Below the pieces are notes generated by a model. That model saw nothing but the letters and a program-made list of their open reading frames with translations. It was not told the DNA's origin and ran no database searches. The translations under genes were made by a program, and so were the position numbers. A stretch of 64,000 bases of DNA, from contig CAJXZP010000007.1 of NCBI GenBank assembly GCA_913062955.1, positions 1-64,000 on the forward strand, read 5' to 3'. Shown one piece after another: positions 8,229 to 16,993 of the stretch; positions within the stretch are counted from its first letter, which is position 1, and every line of letters begins with the position of its first letter. The DNA comes from an uncultured Flavobacteriales bacterium. GTDB lineage: Bacteria > Bacteroidota > Bacteroidia > Flavobacteriales_G > Salibacteraceae.

Positions 8229-9446
8229 TTAATACTTATGCCATATGCCAGTTCCAGATAGTTGTTTCCAAAAATGAGGATAAGATTTCTCAACGACATC
8301 CGGGTGGTCAATTTCTAGTATTTTAGTCATCAATACCAAAGGAGCAAACGCCATCGCCATACGATGGTCTTCATAGGTATTTATTCGGATCGTTGGTTTA
8401 ACCTTGACATCACCACCCGGCAACTCTATGAAGTCCTCCCCCACCTTGATATCTATACCCAACTTAGCCAATTCAACTTTTAGGGCTTTACCTCTATCCG
8501 TTTCCTTATTTTTTAGGGTAGATAACCCTGTGATTATGGCCTGGTGTCCCTGAGCAACACAGGCAACAACTAAAGGTTGTGCTAAATCTGGGGTTTGAAT
8601 TAAATCAAAATTTAAACGTTTGGTAGCTACCTTCCCCTCATTAAATGAAAGATGTAATCCGAGATGGTCAAAAGAACTTTCCACCCCCAATTTTTCAAAA
8701 ACCTCCCGGACCTTAGAATCTCCTTGAATACTATGTTTGGAAACCTCTTTGATTAGAATATGGGGTATTTTTCCAACTGCCACATATTCATACCAAAAAG
8801 CAATAGCCGACCAATCTTTTTCTACTTTAATAGACCTAAAATTATATTTTCCTTCAGGCACCATTATCTGGTTACCATGTATCGAAATAGGTAGCCCACA
8901 GGATTCCATTAAACTTGCGGTCATGGAGATATAGGGGAAAGAAACCATTTTGCCTTCCAACTTAATGGTTAACCCCGATTCTAAATACGGTCCAATTAGC
9001 ATTAATGCCGTAATAAATTGACTGCTAATATTCGCCTTGACATTGATTTCCCTTCCCAACAATTCCGCCCCAATTATTTTTAGTGGCGGAAATCCTTTTT
9101 TATCTATATACGTAATGTTGGCACCTAATTCTTTTAGCGCATCCACTAAAACCGAAATGGGTCGCTCACGCATTCGTGTTGAACCTGTTAATACAAACGT
9201 TCCCTGTTGAAGGGCTAAAAAGGACGTTAAAAACCGGAAGGTAGTCCCTGCATGGCCCACATCAAGAACGGGAGGCAAAGAACGAGTAAGCTCTTTTAAG
9301 ATTTGGGTGTCTTTTGCTTCGGATAAGTCTGAAATCAGACCTGAACCAGCTAAGGCCTGAATAATTAGCAAACGATTAGCGATACTTTTAGAAGTAGGCA
9401 CCTCTACCACCGCGTTTGAATATTTATCAGGAGCCGTTAACTTCAT
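8229..9446 (-). CDS. aroA: 3-phosphoshikimate 1-carboxyvinyltransferase (EPSP synthase)
   Basis: Catalyses transfer of enolpyruvate from PEP to shikimate-3-phosphate, sixth step of the shikimate pathway, in the cytoplasm. Signature elements are SKSIANR near residue 19, the PEP-binding GHAGTTFRF near 64 and TYEDHRMAMA near 362, which are the classic EPSP synthase sites. Its 405 residues are slightly shorter than the common 425-430 of other bacteria, as in many Flavobacteriia. It starts three bases after the aroB stop and is the last gene of the DUF/aroB/aroA operon. Confidence 0.95.
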   Translation of the reverse strand: MKLTAPDKYSNAVVEVPTSKSIANRLLIIQALAGSGLISDLSEAKDTQILKELTRSLPPVLDVGHAGTTFRFLTSFLALQQGTFVLTGSTRMRERPISVLVDALKELGANITYIDKKGFPPLKIIGAELLGREINVKANISSQFITALMLIGPYLESGLTIKLEGKMVSFPYISMTASLMESCGLPISIHGNQIMVPEGKYNFRSIKVEKDWSAIAFWYEYVAVGKIPHILIKEVSKHSIQGDSKVREVFEKLGVESSFDHLGLHLSFNEGKVATKRLNFDLIQTPDLAQPLVVACVAQGHQAIITGLSTLKNKETDRGKALKVELAKLGIDIKVGEDFIELPGGDVKVKPTIRINTYEDHRMAMAFAPLVLMTKILEIDHPDVVEKSYPHFWKQLSGTGIWHKY

Positions 9447-9449
9447 GGT

Positions 9450-10529
9450 TTAAAACTCCATTTCTCCATTCACCACGGATTGAACAAACTCAAACGATCG
9501 TAAAGCCAATTCCATGGAAACGGGTTGGTCATAAATGGCTTTTCCCGACTCCGTTAATAAAACAAAACGTAATTCCGTTCCGGCATTCTTTTTATCATGC
9601 TTTAAAGGCAATTCTAGGTTCTCTGCCATTAACCAAGTAACAAATTCTAAATCAAAAACTTCCTGGAGTAAATTAGAAATAGCCACCACATCAACTTTAG
9701 CCAATCCCGCTTCTATATGCGAAACATAAGCAGCACAAATCATTCCGGCTGCCACAGCCTCGCCATGTAATACCTCCGTATCGGAATCCATAAATAAGGT
9801 TTCGATAGCGTGCCCCATGGTATGTCCGAAGTTTAACACTTTTCGAATTCCCTTATCGAAAGGATCTTGTTTTACAAAGTGGTATTTGATAGCTACCGAT
9901 GCGGGTAAGATTTCGGTCACAAAGCCAACGGAAGGGGCACCTTGCTCTATCATTCGTACCCAGGTCGATTTATCTGAAATCAATGCATGTTTAATCATTT
10001 CTGCATACCCAGAAACAAATTCCCTATCCGGTAAAGTATTTAGAAAATCAGTATGAATGAACACCCCTTTAGGATCTGAAAAATATCCTAAATGGTTTTT
10101 TAATTGATTAAAATTCACCCCTACTTTACCACCGACTGATGCATCCGTCATGGCCAATAAGGAAGTTGGAACGTTAATAACATCCACACCTCTTTTATAG
10201 GTAGCGGCAACAAACCCTCCCAGATCAGAAACAACCCCTCCACCAATATTTAAAATCACATCTCCTCTAGAGATTCCTAAATCGGTGAAATTCTCCCATA
10301 GTTGATACGCTAAATCCATGGATTTACTATCCTCTCCAGGTTCGAGTTTAAATACTCGTTGCTCCACTTTCATTTCGCCTAAGTATTTATCAATAATAGG
10401 TAAACAGTGTTCTAAGGTATTATTATCGGCAATAATGTATCGTTTGGAGTGAGGGTAGTTCGCATTGACAAAACGGACCAATTTGGCCATAGAATCCTCA
10501 AAAACTACTTGATAAGAACCAGCATCCAT
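9450..10529 (-). CDS. aroB: 3-dehydroquinate synthase
   Basis: NAD- and metal-dependent enzyme converting DAHP to 3-dehydroquinate, second step of the shikimate pathway. The NAD-binding GGGVVSDLGGFVAA lies near residue 90, followed by the substrate site VPTSLLAMTDASVGGK (about 120-135); the metal-ligand region NFGHTMGHA with its His residues is near 230-240. The length of 359 is typical. It is placed between a small membrane-anchored protein (4-base gap) and aroA (3-base gap), so both shikimate enzymes are made from one transcript. Confidence 0.95.
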   Translation of the reverse strand: MDAGSYQVVFEDSMAKLVRFVNANYPHSKRYIIADNNTLEHCLPIIDKYLGEMKVEQRVFKLEPGEDSKSMDLAYQLWENFTDLGISRGDVILNIGGGVVSDLGGFVAATYKRGVDVINVPTSLLAMTDASVGGKVGVNFNQLKNHLGYFSDPKGVFIHTDFLNTLPDREFVSGYAEMIKHALISDKSTWVRMIEQGAPSVGFVTEILPASVAIKYHFVKQDPFDKGIRKVLNFGHTMGHAIETLFMDSDTEVLHGEAVAAGMICAAYVSHIEAGLAKVDVVAISNLLQEVFDLEFVTWLMAENLELPLKHDKKNAGTELRFVLLTESGKAIYDQPVSMELALRSFEFVQSVVNGEMEF

Positions 10530-10533
10530 AGTT

Positions 10534-10938
10534 TTAGCAATTACAATTAATTTCTTGCCCTTCTTTCTTTACCCAGAGGATGGAGAATTTTCTAGTTTCC
10601 GATTTAGAAAACTCAATCACCAAGATCCCCTTATCTTTCGTTTCGAAGGCCACTTGATAAGTTCGAGGCCAGGTTTTCACGTAGCTCTCTCCAAAATTTA
10701 CGTTCCCATCATTCAATAACTCATCCAATTCAATACTGGAAAAACCTAAACATCCCATTTCACACCAAAACACATCGGAAGGACTAAAGGTGGAATCCAA
10801 ACGAATTTCCTCTAAAATCCTATTATTTGGAGTCCAAGAGGTATAGTTTTTTGTGTTTCTACCGCGTAAAAAAAGCGCCCAAGCCATAACGGTTCCAAGT
10901 AATAACCCAAAACCATAAATTCTAAATCTTCTTTTCAT
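10534..10938 (-). CDS. Small membrane-anchored protein, possibly DUF4258-like
   Basis: A 134-residue protein with a single N-terminal membrane segment (about residues 6-22, IYGFGLLLGTVMAWALF) followed by WTPNNRILEEI and a soluble domain that includes LNDGNVNFGESYVK. The arrangement resembles short Flavobacteriia proteins annotated as DUF4258 next to aroB, but I am not certain of that family. The start at 10938 is preferred to one at 10986 because the promoter box at 10967-10974 would otherwise lie inside the coding region. First gene of the aroB/aroA operon; nothing in it points to a shikimate role. Confidence 0.7.
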   Translation of the reverse strand: MKRRFRIYGFGLLLGTVMAWALFLRGRNTKNYTSWTPNNRILEEIRLDSTFSPSDVFWCEMGCLGFSSIELDELLNDGNVNFGESYVKTWPRTYQVAFETKDKGILVIEFSKSETRKFSILWVKKEGQEINCNC

Positions 10939-10966
10939 ATAAAAATCCAATAATACTGATCCGCTG

Positions 10967-10974
10967 CAAATGTA
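10967..10974 (-). promoter_or_regulatory. -7 promoter box (TACATTTG) of the aroB-aroA operon
   Basis: Minus-strand TACATTTG is an exact TAnnTTTG match. It lies about 29 bases before the start codon at 10938 and so decides that start over the upstream in-frame ATG. Confidence 0.6.
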
Positions 10975-11031
10975 AATGTTAGCCAACAGTTTCGTGTACT
11001 ACATATGTGAATAGGTACGGAAGTATGGACA

Positions 11032-11069
11032 AAAAAAAAGAGTTACTCGTAAAAGCAACTCTTTTTTTT
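11032..11069 (-). terminator. Terminator of tRNA-Leu
   Basis: A perfect 13-base stem AAAAAAAAGAGTT/AACTCTTTTTTTT with a 12-base loop. It lies just past the 3' end of the tRNA and gives a long U run on the minus strand; by symmetry it could also stop plus-strand transcripts. Confidence 0.85.
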
Positions 11070-11075
11070 AGATTG

Positions 11076-11157
11076 TGCGGATGAAAGGACTCGAACCTTC
11101 ACACCTCACGGCACTAGATCCTAAGTCTAGCGTGTCTACCAATTTCACCACATCCGC
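11076..11157 (-). tRNA. tRNA-Leu (anticodon UAG)
   Basis: Minus-strand sequence folds as a class II tRNA. The acceptor stem is GCGGATG/CATCCGC with discriminator A, the D-arm contains TGGTAGAC, and the anticodon stem CTAGA/TCTAG encloses loop CTTAGGA, giving anticodon TAG. A short variable arm and the T-arm with GGTTCGAGTCC follow. The CCA end is not encoded (CAA follows the discriminator), as is common in this phylum. It is followed by its own terminator. Confidence 0.95.
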
Positions 11158-11294
11158 AATCGGGCGGCAAAGATAGTCATCTTTCTGGTTATGCAAACGA
11201 AAATTCAAAAAATTGATTTTATTTTTTGTTGATAAAAAATCGCCAGAGTGTAGGAATAACTTTGGTCATTATTGGGAACTACGCTTCTCAATTT

Positions 11295-11302
11295 TACCTT
11301 TG
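11295..11302 (+). promoter_or_regulatory. -7 promoter box (TACCTTTG) for the flavin reductase gene
   Basis: An exact TAnnTTTG match with TTG 20 bases upstream (11272-11274). It ends only 7 bases before the ATG at 11310, so the predicted mRNA would have almost no 5' leader. The box also rules out the upstream in-frame start at 11226. Confidence 0.65.
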
Positions 11303-11309
11303 CATCCAC

Positions 11310-12212
11310 ATGGGAAAATTTATCAAAATAGATCCAAAAAAGGAATCTACACCTAAGGTGTTCGGAACCATGCTTGGAGCTATTGGTCCCCGACCAATAG
11401 CTTTTGTAAGTACGGTAGATGGAAAAGGGAATTCGAATTTAAGTCCGTTCTCGCAATTTGGTGTTTTTAGTGCTAATCCGCCAATTGTGGCTTTTAGTCC
11501 CTCTAGAAGGGTACGTGATAATACTACCAAGCACACTTTAGAAAATGCGAAATTAACAGGAGAGGTCGTGATTAACGTAGTTAATCACGCTATTGTGGAG
11601 CAAATGTCATTGTCCAGTACCGAATACGGTGATGGTGTGAACGAATTCTCCAAGTCTGGATTAACGGAAGTTCCAAGTGATTTGGTCAAACCAAGTCGTG
11701 TATTGGAATCGCCAGTATCTATGGAATGTAAAATACTCGATATCATAGAACTGGGTACCGAAGGGGGTGCCGGGAACATGATTATTTGTGAAGTCATACG
11801 GTTTCATGTAAATGAAGATGTATTGGATGAAAATGGCTCCATTGATCAAACAAAAATTGATTTAGTGGCTCGTATGGGAGGCAATTGGTATTGCCGCGCA
11901 CATGGAGATGCCATTTTTGAAATCACCAAACCCTTAACTACTTTAGGAATTGGGGTAGATCAAATCCCTTTGGACATCAGAAACTCCACTATTCTTACCG
12001 GTAATGATCTGGGTAGATTAGGGAACGTAGAGCGTTTACCATCTGAATTAGATGTAAACGATCATAAATTATTTGAATTGAGCGAAGTATTTGTTGCTCA
12101 TGAAGATGATGCCGTAACTTTAGAGCTTAAGTTACATCAAATTGCAAAAGAACAAATTAATAATAATCAAATAGAACTGGCTTGGATGACGCTCCTCGCT
12201 TTTAACGACTAA
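11310..12212 (+). CDS. Flavin reductase-like (FMN-binding split barrel) protein
   Basis: FMN-binding split-barrel protein of the flavin reductase/DIM6-NTAB type, cytoplasmic. The N-terminal two-thirds (about residues 20-190) carries the family pattern: IGPRPIAFVSTVDGKG near 24, LSPFSQFGVFSANPP near 42 and FSPSRRVRDNTTKHT near 60, contacts for the flavin. A C-terminal tail of about 90 residues, outside the usual barrel, follows as in Bacteroidota homologues of about 290-300 residues. Substrate and redox partner are unknown. The gene is followed after four bases by the DUF3127 gene, so they probably share a transcript. Confidence 0.85.
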   Translation: MGKFIKIDPKKESTPKVFGTMLGAIGPRPIAFVSTVDGKGNSNLSPFSQFGVFSANPPIVAFSPSRRVRDNTTKHTLENAKLTGEVVINVVNHAIVEQMSLSSTEYGDGVNEFSKSGLTEVPSDLVKPSRVLESPVSMECKILDIIELGTEGGAGNMIICEVIRFHVNEDVLDENGSIDQTKIDLVARMGGNWYCRAHGDAIFEITKPLTTLGIGVDQIPLDIRNSTILTGNDLGRLGNVERLPSELDVNDHKLFELSEVFVAHEDDAVTLELKLHQIAKEQINNNQIELAWMTLLAFND

Positions 12213-12216
12213 TAAG

Positions 12217-12564
12217 ATGGATTTACAATTACAAGGACGTATTAAGGTAATGATGGATACCCAAACATTTGATAGTGGATTCTCAAAGAGAGAATTTGTA
12301 GTAACTACTCAAGAGCAATATCCACAAGATGTGAAATTAGAATTTATTAAAGAAAAAACGACACTTTTAGATACTTATCAAGTTGGCGAAGAAGTAAACG
12401 TTCACTTTAATGTGCGTGGAAACGAATATCAAGGAAGATACTTTGTTAATCTTCAAGCGTGGAAAATGGAGAAATCTACAGCTGCAGCACCTGCAGGGAA
12501 TGCACCACTTCCAACTCCTCCTCCAATTGCAGCAAGCAATGACGATGACGATTTACCATTCTAA
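12217..12564 (+). CDS. DUF3127 protein with SSB-like acidic tail
   Basis: Small Bacteroidota protein of the DUF3127 family, whose predicted fold is OB-like. The domain covers about residues 1-88, with KREFVV and YFVNLQAWK. A flexible Ala/Pro linker follows, and the protein ends in DDDDLPF, very like the conserved C-terminal tip of single-stranded DNA-binding protein (DDDIPF) that docks repair and replication enzymes. DNA binding is inferred from fold and tail only. It sits between the flavin reductase gene and atoE in a tight plus-strand run (gaps of 4 and 15 bases). Confidence 0.85.
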   Translation: MDLQLQGRIKVMMDTQTFDSGFSKREFVVTTQEQYPQDVKLEFIKEKTTLLDTYQVGEEVNVHFNVRGNEYQGRYFVNLQAWKMEKSTAAAPAGNAPLPTPPPIAASNDDDDLPF

Positions 12565-12579
12565 TCCAACACGAATGAA

Positions 12580-13944
12580 ATGAGCTTTACTTCTAAGTTC
12601 GTAAACATATATAAAGCACTATTGCCATCGCCATTTACGATCGCAATAGTGCTTTCTTTTTTTGCATTTGTTTTGGCTCTTTTATTCGGTATGGGAGTGG
12701 AAAATGAATTTAAACCCTATACCATTCTAACCTATTGGGAAAACGGAATCTGGAATCCCAACTTACTGGTATTTACCGTACAAATGATCCTCATGTTGGT
12801 ATTGGGCCATATACTCGCCATAAGCGCCCCTGTAAATCAGTTTATTAATTCGGTCACCCAACATTTGAACACCTCTGCCAAGGCTGCGGCCTGGATTACT
12901 TTTTTAACCATGTTGGTTGCTTTTTTCAACTGGGGACTTGGCTTAATATTCGGAGCAATAATGGCTCGGAAATTGGCCGAAGAATCGTTACGAAACAACT
13001 GGAGATTGAACTATCCCTTAATCGCAGCTGGAGGATATTCTGGGTTAATGGTATGGCATGGAGGTTTCTCGGGTTCTTCGTTAGCCAAAGTGGCTGAATC
13101 TGGACATTTGGTCTCCCTATTACCTATCAAACTCCATTCCTCCATTCCTGATGCCATCAGCTTCAGTGAAACGGTATTTTCTAGAATGAATATGACTACT
13201 TCATTCGCTTTACTAATTATTGCTCCTATGGCGATGTACTGGATGGGTAAGAAATCTAAAGCGCCACCCATTACGTTAAATACAAAATTTAGGACCCCAC
13301 AAAAACCAATTATTGTAGGTGCTGAAAAATTGGACCATTCTAAGGGTTTGGGCATAGTGGTAGGTGCTATCCTTATCCTATATGTTTTATATAAGATGTT
13401 CTGGGTGATAGGCTTTACCCATTACTTTACACCCAATAATATCAACCTATTGCTTTTAGGTATGGGATTTTTATTTCACAAAAACCTCTACAACTTTACC
13501 CAAGCTTTGGACCAAGCCATTTCTGGAGCCGCTGGAATTTTAATTCAATTTCCATTGTATTTTGGAATAATGGGAATTTTACGGGACTCCCAATTGATCG
13601 CACAATTCTCCGAATTTGTGGCCCAATCGGCTTCCCCCAATTCCCTTACCTATTTCACTTTCTTTAGTGCCGGGATTGTTAATATTCTGGTTCCAAGCGG
13701 TGGAGGTCAATGGGCAATACAAGGACCAATATTACTCCAAACTGCGACAGAAATGGGAGCCCCATTGGCCAAAAACATTCTCGCTTTTGCCTATGGCGAT
13801 CAACTTACCAATATGTTACAACCGTTTTGGGCGTTGCCATTGCTAGGAATCACAGGATTAAAAGCGAAGGATATTTTACCTTACTCTCTTTTTCTATTTC
13901 TTATTGGTCTCCCTATTTTCCTGGTCATGTTATTTCTATTTTAG
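12580..13944 (+). CDS. atoE: Short-chain fatty acid transporter
   Basis: Integral inner-membrane protein of the AtoE family (uptake of short-chain fatty acids), about 454 residues with ten or more hydrophobic segments. Recognisable family stretches are FNWGLGLIFGA near 112, GGYSGLMVWHGGFSGSS near 151 and VPSGGGQWAIQGP near 373. The substrate is inferred from family membership; no ato catabolic genes are in the window. It is read in the same direction as the two genes before it and is convergent with the glycosyltransferase gene, overlapping it by four bases at the 3' ends. Confidence 0.88.
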   Translation: MSFTSKFVNIYKALLPSPFTIAIVLSFFAFVLALLFGMGVENEFKPYTILTYWENGIWNPNLLVFTVQMILMLVLGHILAISAPVNQFINSVTQHLNTSAKAAAWITFLTMLVAFFNWGLGLIFGAIMARKLAEESLRNNWRLNYPLIAAGGYSGLMVWHGGFSGSSLAKVAESGHLVSLLPIKLHSSIPDAISFSETVFSRMNMTTSFALLIIAPMAMYWMGKKSKAPPITLNTKFRTPQKPIIVGAEKLDHSKGLGIVVGAILILYVLYKMFWVIGFTHYFTPNNINLLLLGMGFLFHKNLYNFTQALDQAISGAAGILIQFPLYFGIMGILRDSQLIAQFSEFVAQSASPNSLTYFTFFSAGIVNILVPSGGGQWAIQGPILLQTATEMGAPLAKNILAFAYGDQLTNMLQPFWALPLLGITGLKAKDILPYSLFLFLIGLPIFLVMLFLF

Positions 13945-15020
13945 GGTTTCTTTAAAAAACCAGCTACCACAGCAAATACAACCACCAAGGGATAAATAAA
14001 TCCTGAAATCAGAAAATGCACGGGATTAATGGTTGCATTCGAAAACTTAGCCATTTGTTTAACCAAAGGATAGTCCACTACTATTTTAATCAACAGGAAC
14101 CCAAAAGTGAGTCCAAAACTACCCATAGCTAAACCATACACCACAGACCCAATAACAATGCAAGAAGTAAGAAATACGATCAATCCGGTATATAGGATAT
14201 CCGCATGGGTGTATGAGCTCCCTTTTGATGCCCATCGAACTCTTTGTTCCCAGTACTTTTTAAAGCATATAACCGGAAAGGTGCTTACTATAGCCTCTTT
14301 ATCAAAAGCGTAGGTACAACTCCCTGGATATTTAGAATGAATAGCCAGCATCAAGAATTGATCATCGCCCGTTTTAAGGTGGTAATTATCCTCATAGGGA
14401 TTTAACTCCAAAAAAACTTCGCGCTTAAACATCATATTAGCTCCATTAGCCAATATAGGACTTCCCATGCATGCAGAACCCGCAGTGGCGCCTTGAAGCC
14501 CTAGGAACTCCATTTTTTGAAGACTCAAAAAGTCAGAATTCGAATGGGCAATAAATACCGGTCCTAAAACCATTTTTGTTTCTGTCTTCCTACTTCCAAC
14601 CAGTGCCGTTAACCAATGCTTGGACATCAAACAATCGGCATCTGTAACCGCAACCCACGCTTTACTTGCATGTTTTACACCGGTTTCGATGGCCTGCTTT
14701 TTACCAATTCCATTATTTTTTAATACTTGAAAACCTATAGGAATGGTGTCCAGTAAAAGAGCGTACGTATCATCGGAGGAATGATCATCTACCAGAATAA
14801 TTTCAAAATCACCATCAAAGCAAATTTCGGAAAGGGAACGAATCAAATCCACCACTTGGGTCTTTTCATTTTTCAGAGCGACCACCACGGAAACCGAGGG
14901 TGTGGTTACCGACTCCGTATGGGTTCTCCTCGCCAAAAACTTTACTCTCTTGGAGTATCGGAACATAATGAAGGCATAAGCACCAAAAACCAAAACGGAA
15001 ACTCCGATAATAAACTCCAT
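13941..15020 (-). CDS. Membrane-anchored family 2 glycosyltransferase
   Basis: Processive-type GT-A glycosyltransferase. It has an N-terminal membrane anchor (residues 2-20), then VSVVVALKNE near 47, the nucleotide-sugar site LVDDHSSDDT near 76, the metal-binding DAD near 123 and the acceptor-side WEQRVRWASKGSS near 262 (a Q/RxxRW-type motif). Several C-terminal membrane segments (about 275-355) follow. Its start codon overlaps the stop of the flippase-type gene (TAATG), so the two are coupled and probably make or move a surface glycan or glycolipid. The sugar and acceptor are unknown. Confidence 0.88.
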   Translation of the reverse strand: MEFIIGVSVLVFGAYAFIMFRYSKRVKFLARRTHTESVTTPSVSVVVALKNEKTQVVDLIRSLSEICFDGDFEIILVDDHSSDDTYALLLDTIPIGFQVLKNNGIGKKQAIETGVKHASKAWVAVTDADCLMSKHWLTALVGSRKTETKMVLGPVFIAHSNSDFLSLQKMEFLGLQGATAGSACMGSPILANGANMMFKREVFLELNPYEDNYHLKTGDDQFLMLAIHSKYPGSCTYAFDKEAIVSTFPVICFKKYWEQRVRWASKGSSYTHADILYTGLIVFLTSCIVIGSVVYGLAMGSFGLTFGFLLIKIVVDYPLVKQMAKFSNATINPVHFLISGFIYPLVVVFAVVAGFLKKP

Positions 15021-16012
15021 TACTGCGCTTTAAATAAACGTGCATTTAAAATAAAAATGACTCCCACTAGAGCGGGAATGGCCAGATTAATCAGCCAAAT
15101 GGTAAAGGAAGTGGAAACCAATCCAATTTCATTTACCGAAACCACTGAAAATACAGTAATGGCCACCACTTCACGCACCCCCAATTCGGCCAAGGTAATG
15201 GTGGGAATGGCCGTTAGCGTCAAGAAATAAACCGGAATCAGAATAAAAGCTTGTTGAACCGTTAAGCTCACTCCAAAAAACTCGAGTAATAAAAAATATT
15301 GCAACGAAAAAACACTATATCTAAGAAAGCTTAGGATCAAAACTTTCAGTAAATCCGTTTGCGAATAGTAAGAAAACACCTCAATGTATTTTTTAAAACG
15401 CTTGGATAGGTACGTAATTCTATTCAACAAAATAGTTAGAAAGGAGGTATTAATGAAAGTAAGGATTATCAAAACAAAAAACACCACATACAACTGAATC
15501 CCTATATAGATAGATAGGGATCCAATGGTATCTGGTTGAAACCTCTCCAAGTAAAAAAGAAAACAAAATGCACCAATTAACAAGGTGGTAATTAATTGCG
15601 AAAAACTACTAATCACCGTGATTAATGCCCCTTTTATTCGATCGGCTTTATTAATATATACGACACGTCCTGCATACTCCCCTATCCGATTGGGCGTAAA
15701 AACACTGAGTGTAACCCCGGACAATACCGCTTTAACCGCACGTAAAAAGGACATTTTTTCAATACGTACAATTAGGAAACGCCATTTATAGGTTTCTAAA
15801 CCCCAATTAACAAAGGTGAGAAAAACTGCCAAAGCAAACATCCATAACTTTGACCCATCCTCGAGGTGATTTTGAAAGTAAATCTTTATCTCCTCCAGAT
15901 TAGTAGTGGTAAAGATTCGGTAATAAATAAACCAAAACGTCAACACCAAAGCCAACCCCTTAAGGAGAATACCTAAATATCGGAATAGATTGTTTTTCTT
16001 TGTAGATTGCAT
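15020..16012 (-). CDS. Lysylphosphatidylglycerol synthase TM/flippase-like (UPF0104) protein
   Basis: Polytopic inner-membrane protein of about 330 residues, with the UPF0104/AglD-like domain shared with the flippase half of MprF. Typical pieces are [12 protein letters not shown] near 73 and [18 protein letters not shown] near 103 (the conserved NRxGE segment), with about eight hydrophobic helices. The start at 16012 is preferred because upstream in-frame codons run into the divergent ruvC gene. It is coupled to the downstream glycosyltransferase by a TAATG overlap. The lipid or polyprenol substrate cannot be inferred. Confidence 0.85.
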   Translation of the reverse strand: MQSTKKNNLFRYLGILLKGLALVLTFWFIYYRIFTTTNLEEIKIYFQNHLEDGSKLWMFALAVFLTFVNWGLETYKWRFLIVRIEKMSFLRAVKAVLSGVTLSVFTPNRIGEYAGRVVYINKADRIKGALITVISSFSQLITTLLIGAFCFLFYLERFQPDTIGSLSIYIGIQLYVVFFVLIILTFINTSFLTILLNRITYLSKRFKKYIEVFSYYSQTDLLKVLILSFLRYSVFSLQYFLLLEFFGVSLTVQQAFILIPVYFLTLTAIPTITLAELGVREVVAITVFSVVSVNEIGLVSTSFTIWLINLAIPALVGVIFILNARLFKAQ

Positions 16013-16040
16013 CAGCTCGGTACCAACAAATTTATTCAAT

Positions 16041-16598
16041 TTGGCAATAGAAAAAATAGTTTTAGGCATTGATCCAGGAACCACCATCATGGGATACGGA
16101 ATCATAAAAATAACAGGAAAAAAACCCGAAATGCTAGCAATGGGCGTCATTCACTTGGAAAAACTGCCCAGCCATGGAGCCAAACTGAGGCGAATTTTTG
16201 AAAGAACACTCGGTTTGATTGATGAATTTCATCCAGAGGAGGTGGCTTTAGAGGCTCCATTCTTCGGGAAAAACGTTCAATCCATGTTGAAATTAGGAAG
16301 AGCCCAAGGCGTTGCGATGGCGGCTGCGGTGTACCGTGACCTTCCCATTTTTGAATACGCCCCGCGAAAAATCAAACAATCCATAACAGGAACAGGAACG
16401 GCATCCAAAGAACAGGTGGCTCAAATGTTAAAGTCTATTTTGAAACTCCGTCAAGAAGATATGCCAAAGCACTTAGATGCTACGGACGGATTAGCAGCGG
16501 CATTGTGCCATTATTTTCAGGGGAACACTGTTAAAGCGGGTAAAACCTACTCGGGTTGGGATTCTTTCGTTAAAAACAATCCTGGAAAAGTTAAGTAA
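16041..16598 (+). CDS. ruvC: Holliday junction resolvase RuvC
   Basis: Crossover-junction endonuclease that cuts Holliday junctions after RuvAB branch migration. Acidic active-site residues are visible: Asp in GIDPGT (residue about 11), Glu in [10 protein letters not shown] (about 73) and Asp residues in HLDATDG (about 146-149). A non-ATG start is proposed: TTG at 16041 gives [14 protein letters not shown], matching the usual N-terminus, while extending further upstream adds residues with no family counterpart and would overlap the divergent flippase start. The gap between the two divergent starts is then only 28 bases. Confidence 0.92.
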   Translation: MAIEKIVLGIDPGTTIMGYGIIKITGKKPEMLAMGVIHLEKLPSHGAKLRRIFERTLGLIDEFHPEEVALEAPFFGKNVQSMLKLGRAQGVAMAAAVYRDLPIFEYAPRKIKQSITGTGTASKEQVAQMLKSILKLRQEDMPKHLDATDGLAAALCHYFQGNTVKAGKTYSGWDSFVKNNPGKVK

Positions 16599-16991
16599 TT
16601 AAAATTCAGCGCGAATTTTTGCCGCAATTTCTTGCAACTCATCGGGTGATAACTGAAGTTTTGGATTGGAAAAGTTCAAATCACCCATGCCACTTATTGG
16701 CACCAAATGAATATGGGCATGAGGCACTTCCAAACCGATCACCGCTACCCCCACTCTCTCACAGGAAATGGTCTTTTTAATGGCCTTAGACACTTTTTTA
16801 CTAAAAATCATTATATCCCCTATCGATTGGTCTTCCAAATCAAATAGATAGTCGATTTCTTGTTTCGGCACCACTAAGGTATGCCCTTTAGACAAGGGTG
16901 AAATATCTAAAAACGCATAGAATTTATCATCCTCTGCAATTTTGTAGGAAGGTATTTCTCCTTGAATAATTTTTGTAAAGATGCTCGCCAT
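16599..16991 (-). CDS. HIT-family nucleotide-binding protein
   Basis: Histidine-triad hydrolase/transferase acting on nucleoside phosphoramidates or dinucleotides. The signature HAHIHLVP lies near residue 96, and the N-terminal FTKIIQGEIPSYKI and KGHTLVVPK segments are typical of the Hint branch. At 130 residues it is normal length. It begins two bases after the greA stop, so it is co-transcribed with greA, a frequent arrangement in Flavobacteriia. Its stop abuts the ruvC stop (convergent). Confidence 0.93.
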   Translation of the reverse strand: MASIFTKIIQGEIPSYKIAEDDKFYAFLDISPLSKGHTLVVPKQEIDYLFDLEDQSIGDIMIFSKKVSKAIKKTISCERVGVAVIGLEVPHAHIHLVPISGMGDLNFSNPKLQLSPDELQEIAAKIRAEF

Positions 16992-16993
16992 AA

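Noticed and set aside
15990-16040. Longer N-terminus for RuvC from an upstream TTG
   Set aside because: The added residues have no counterpart in RuvC and would overlap the start of the divergent flippase gene; the TTG at 16041 gives a standard N-terminus.
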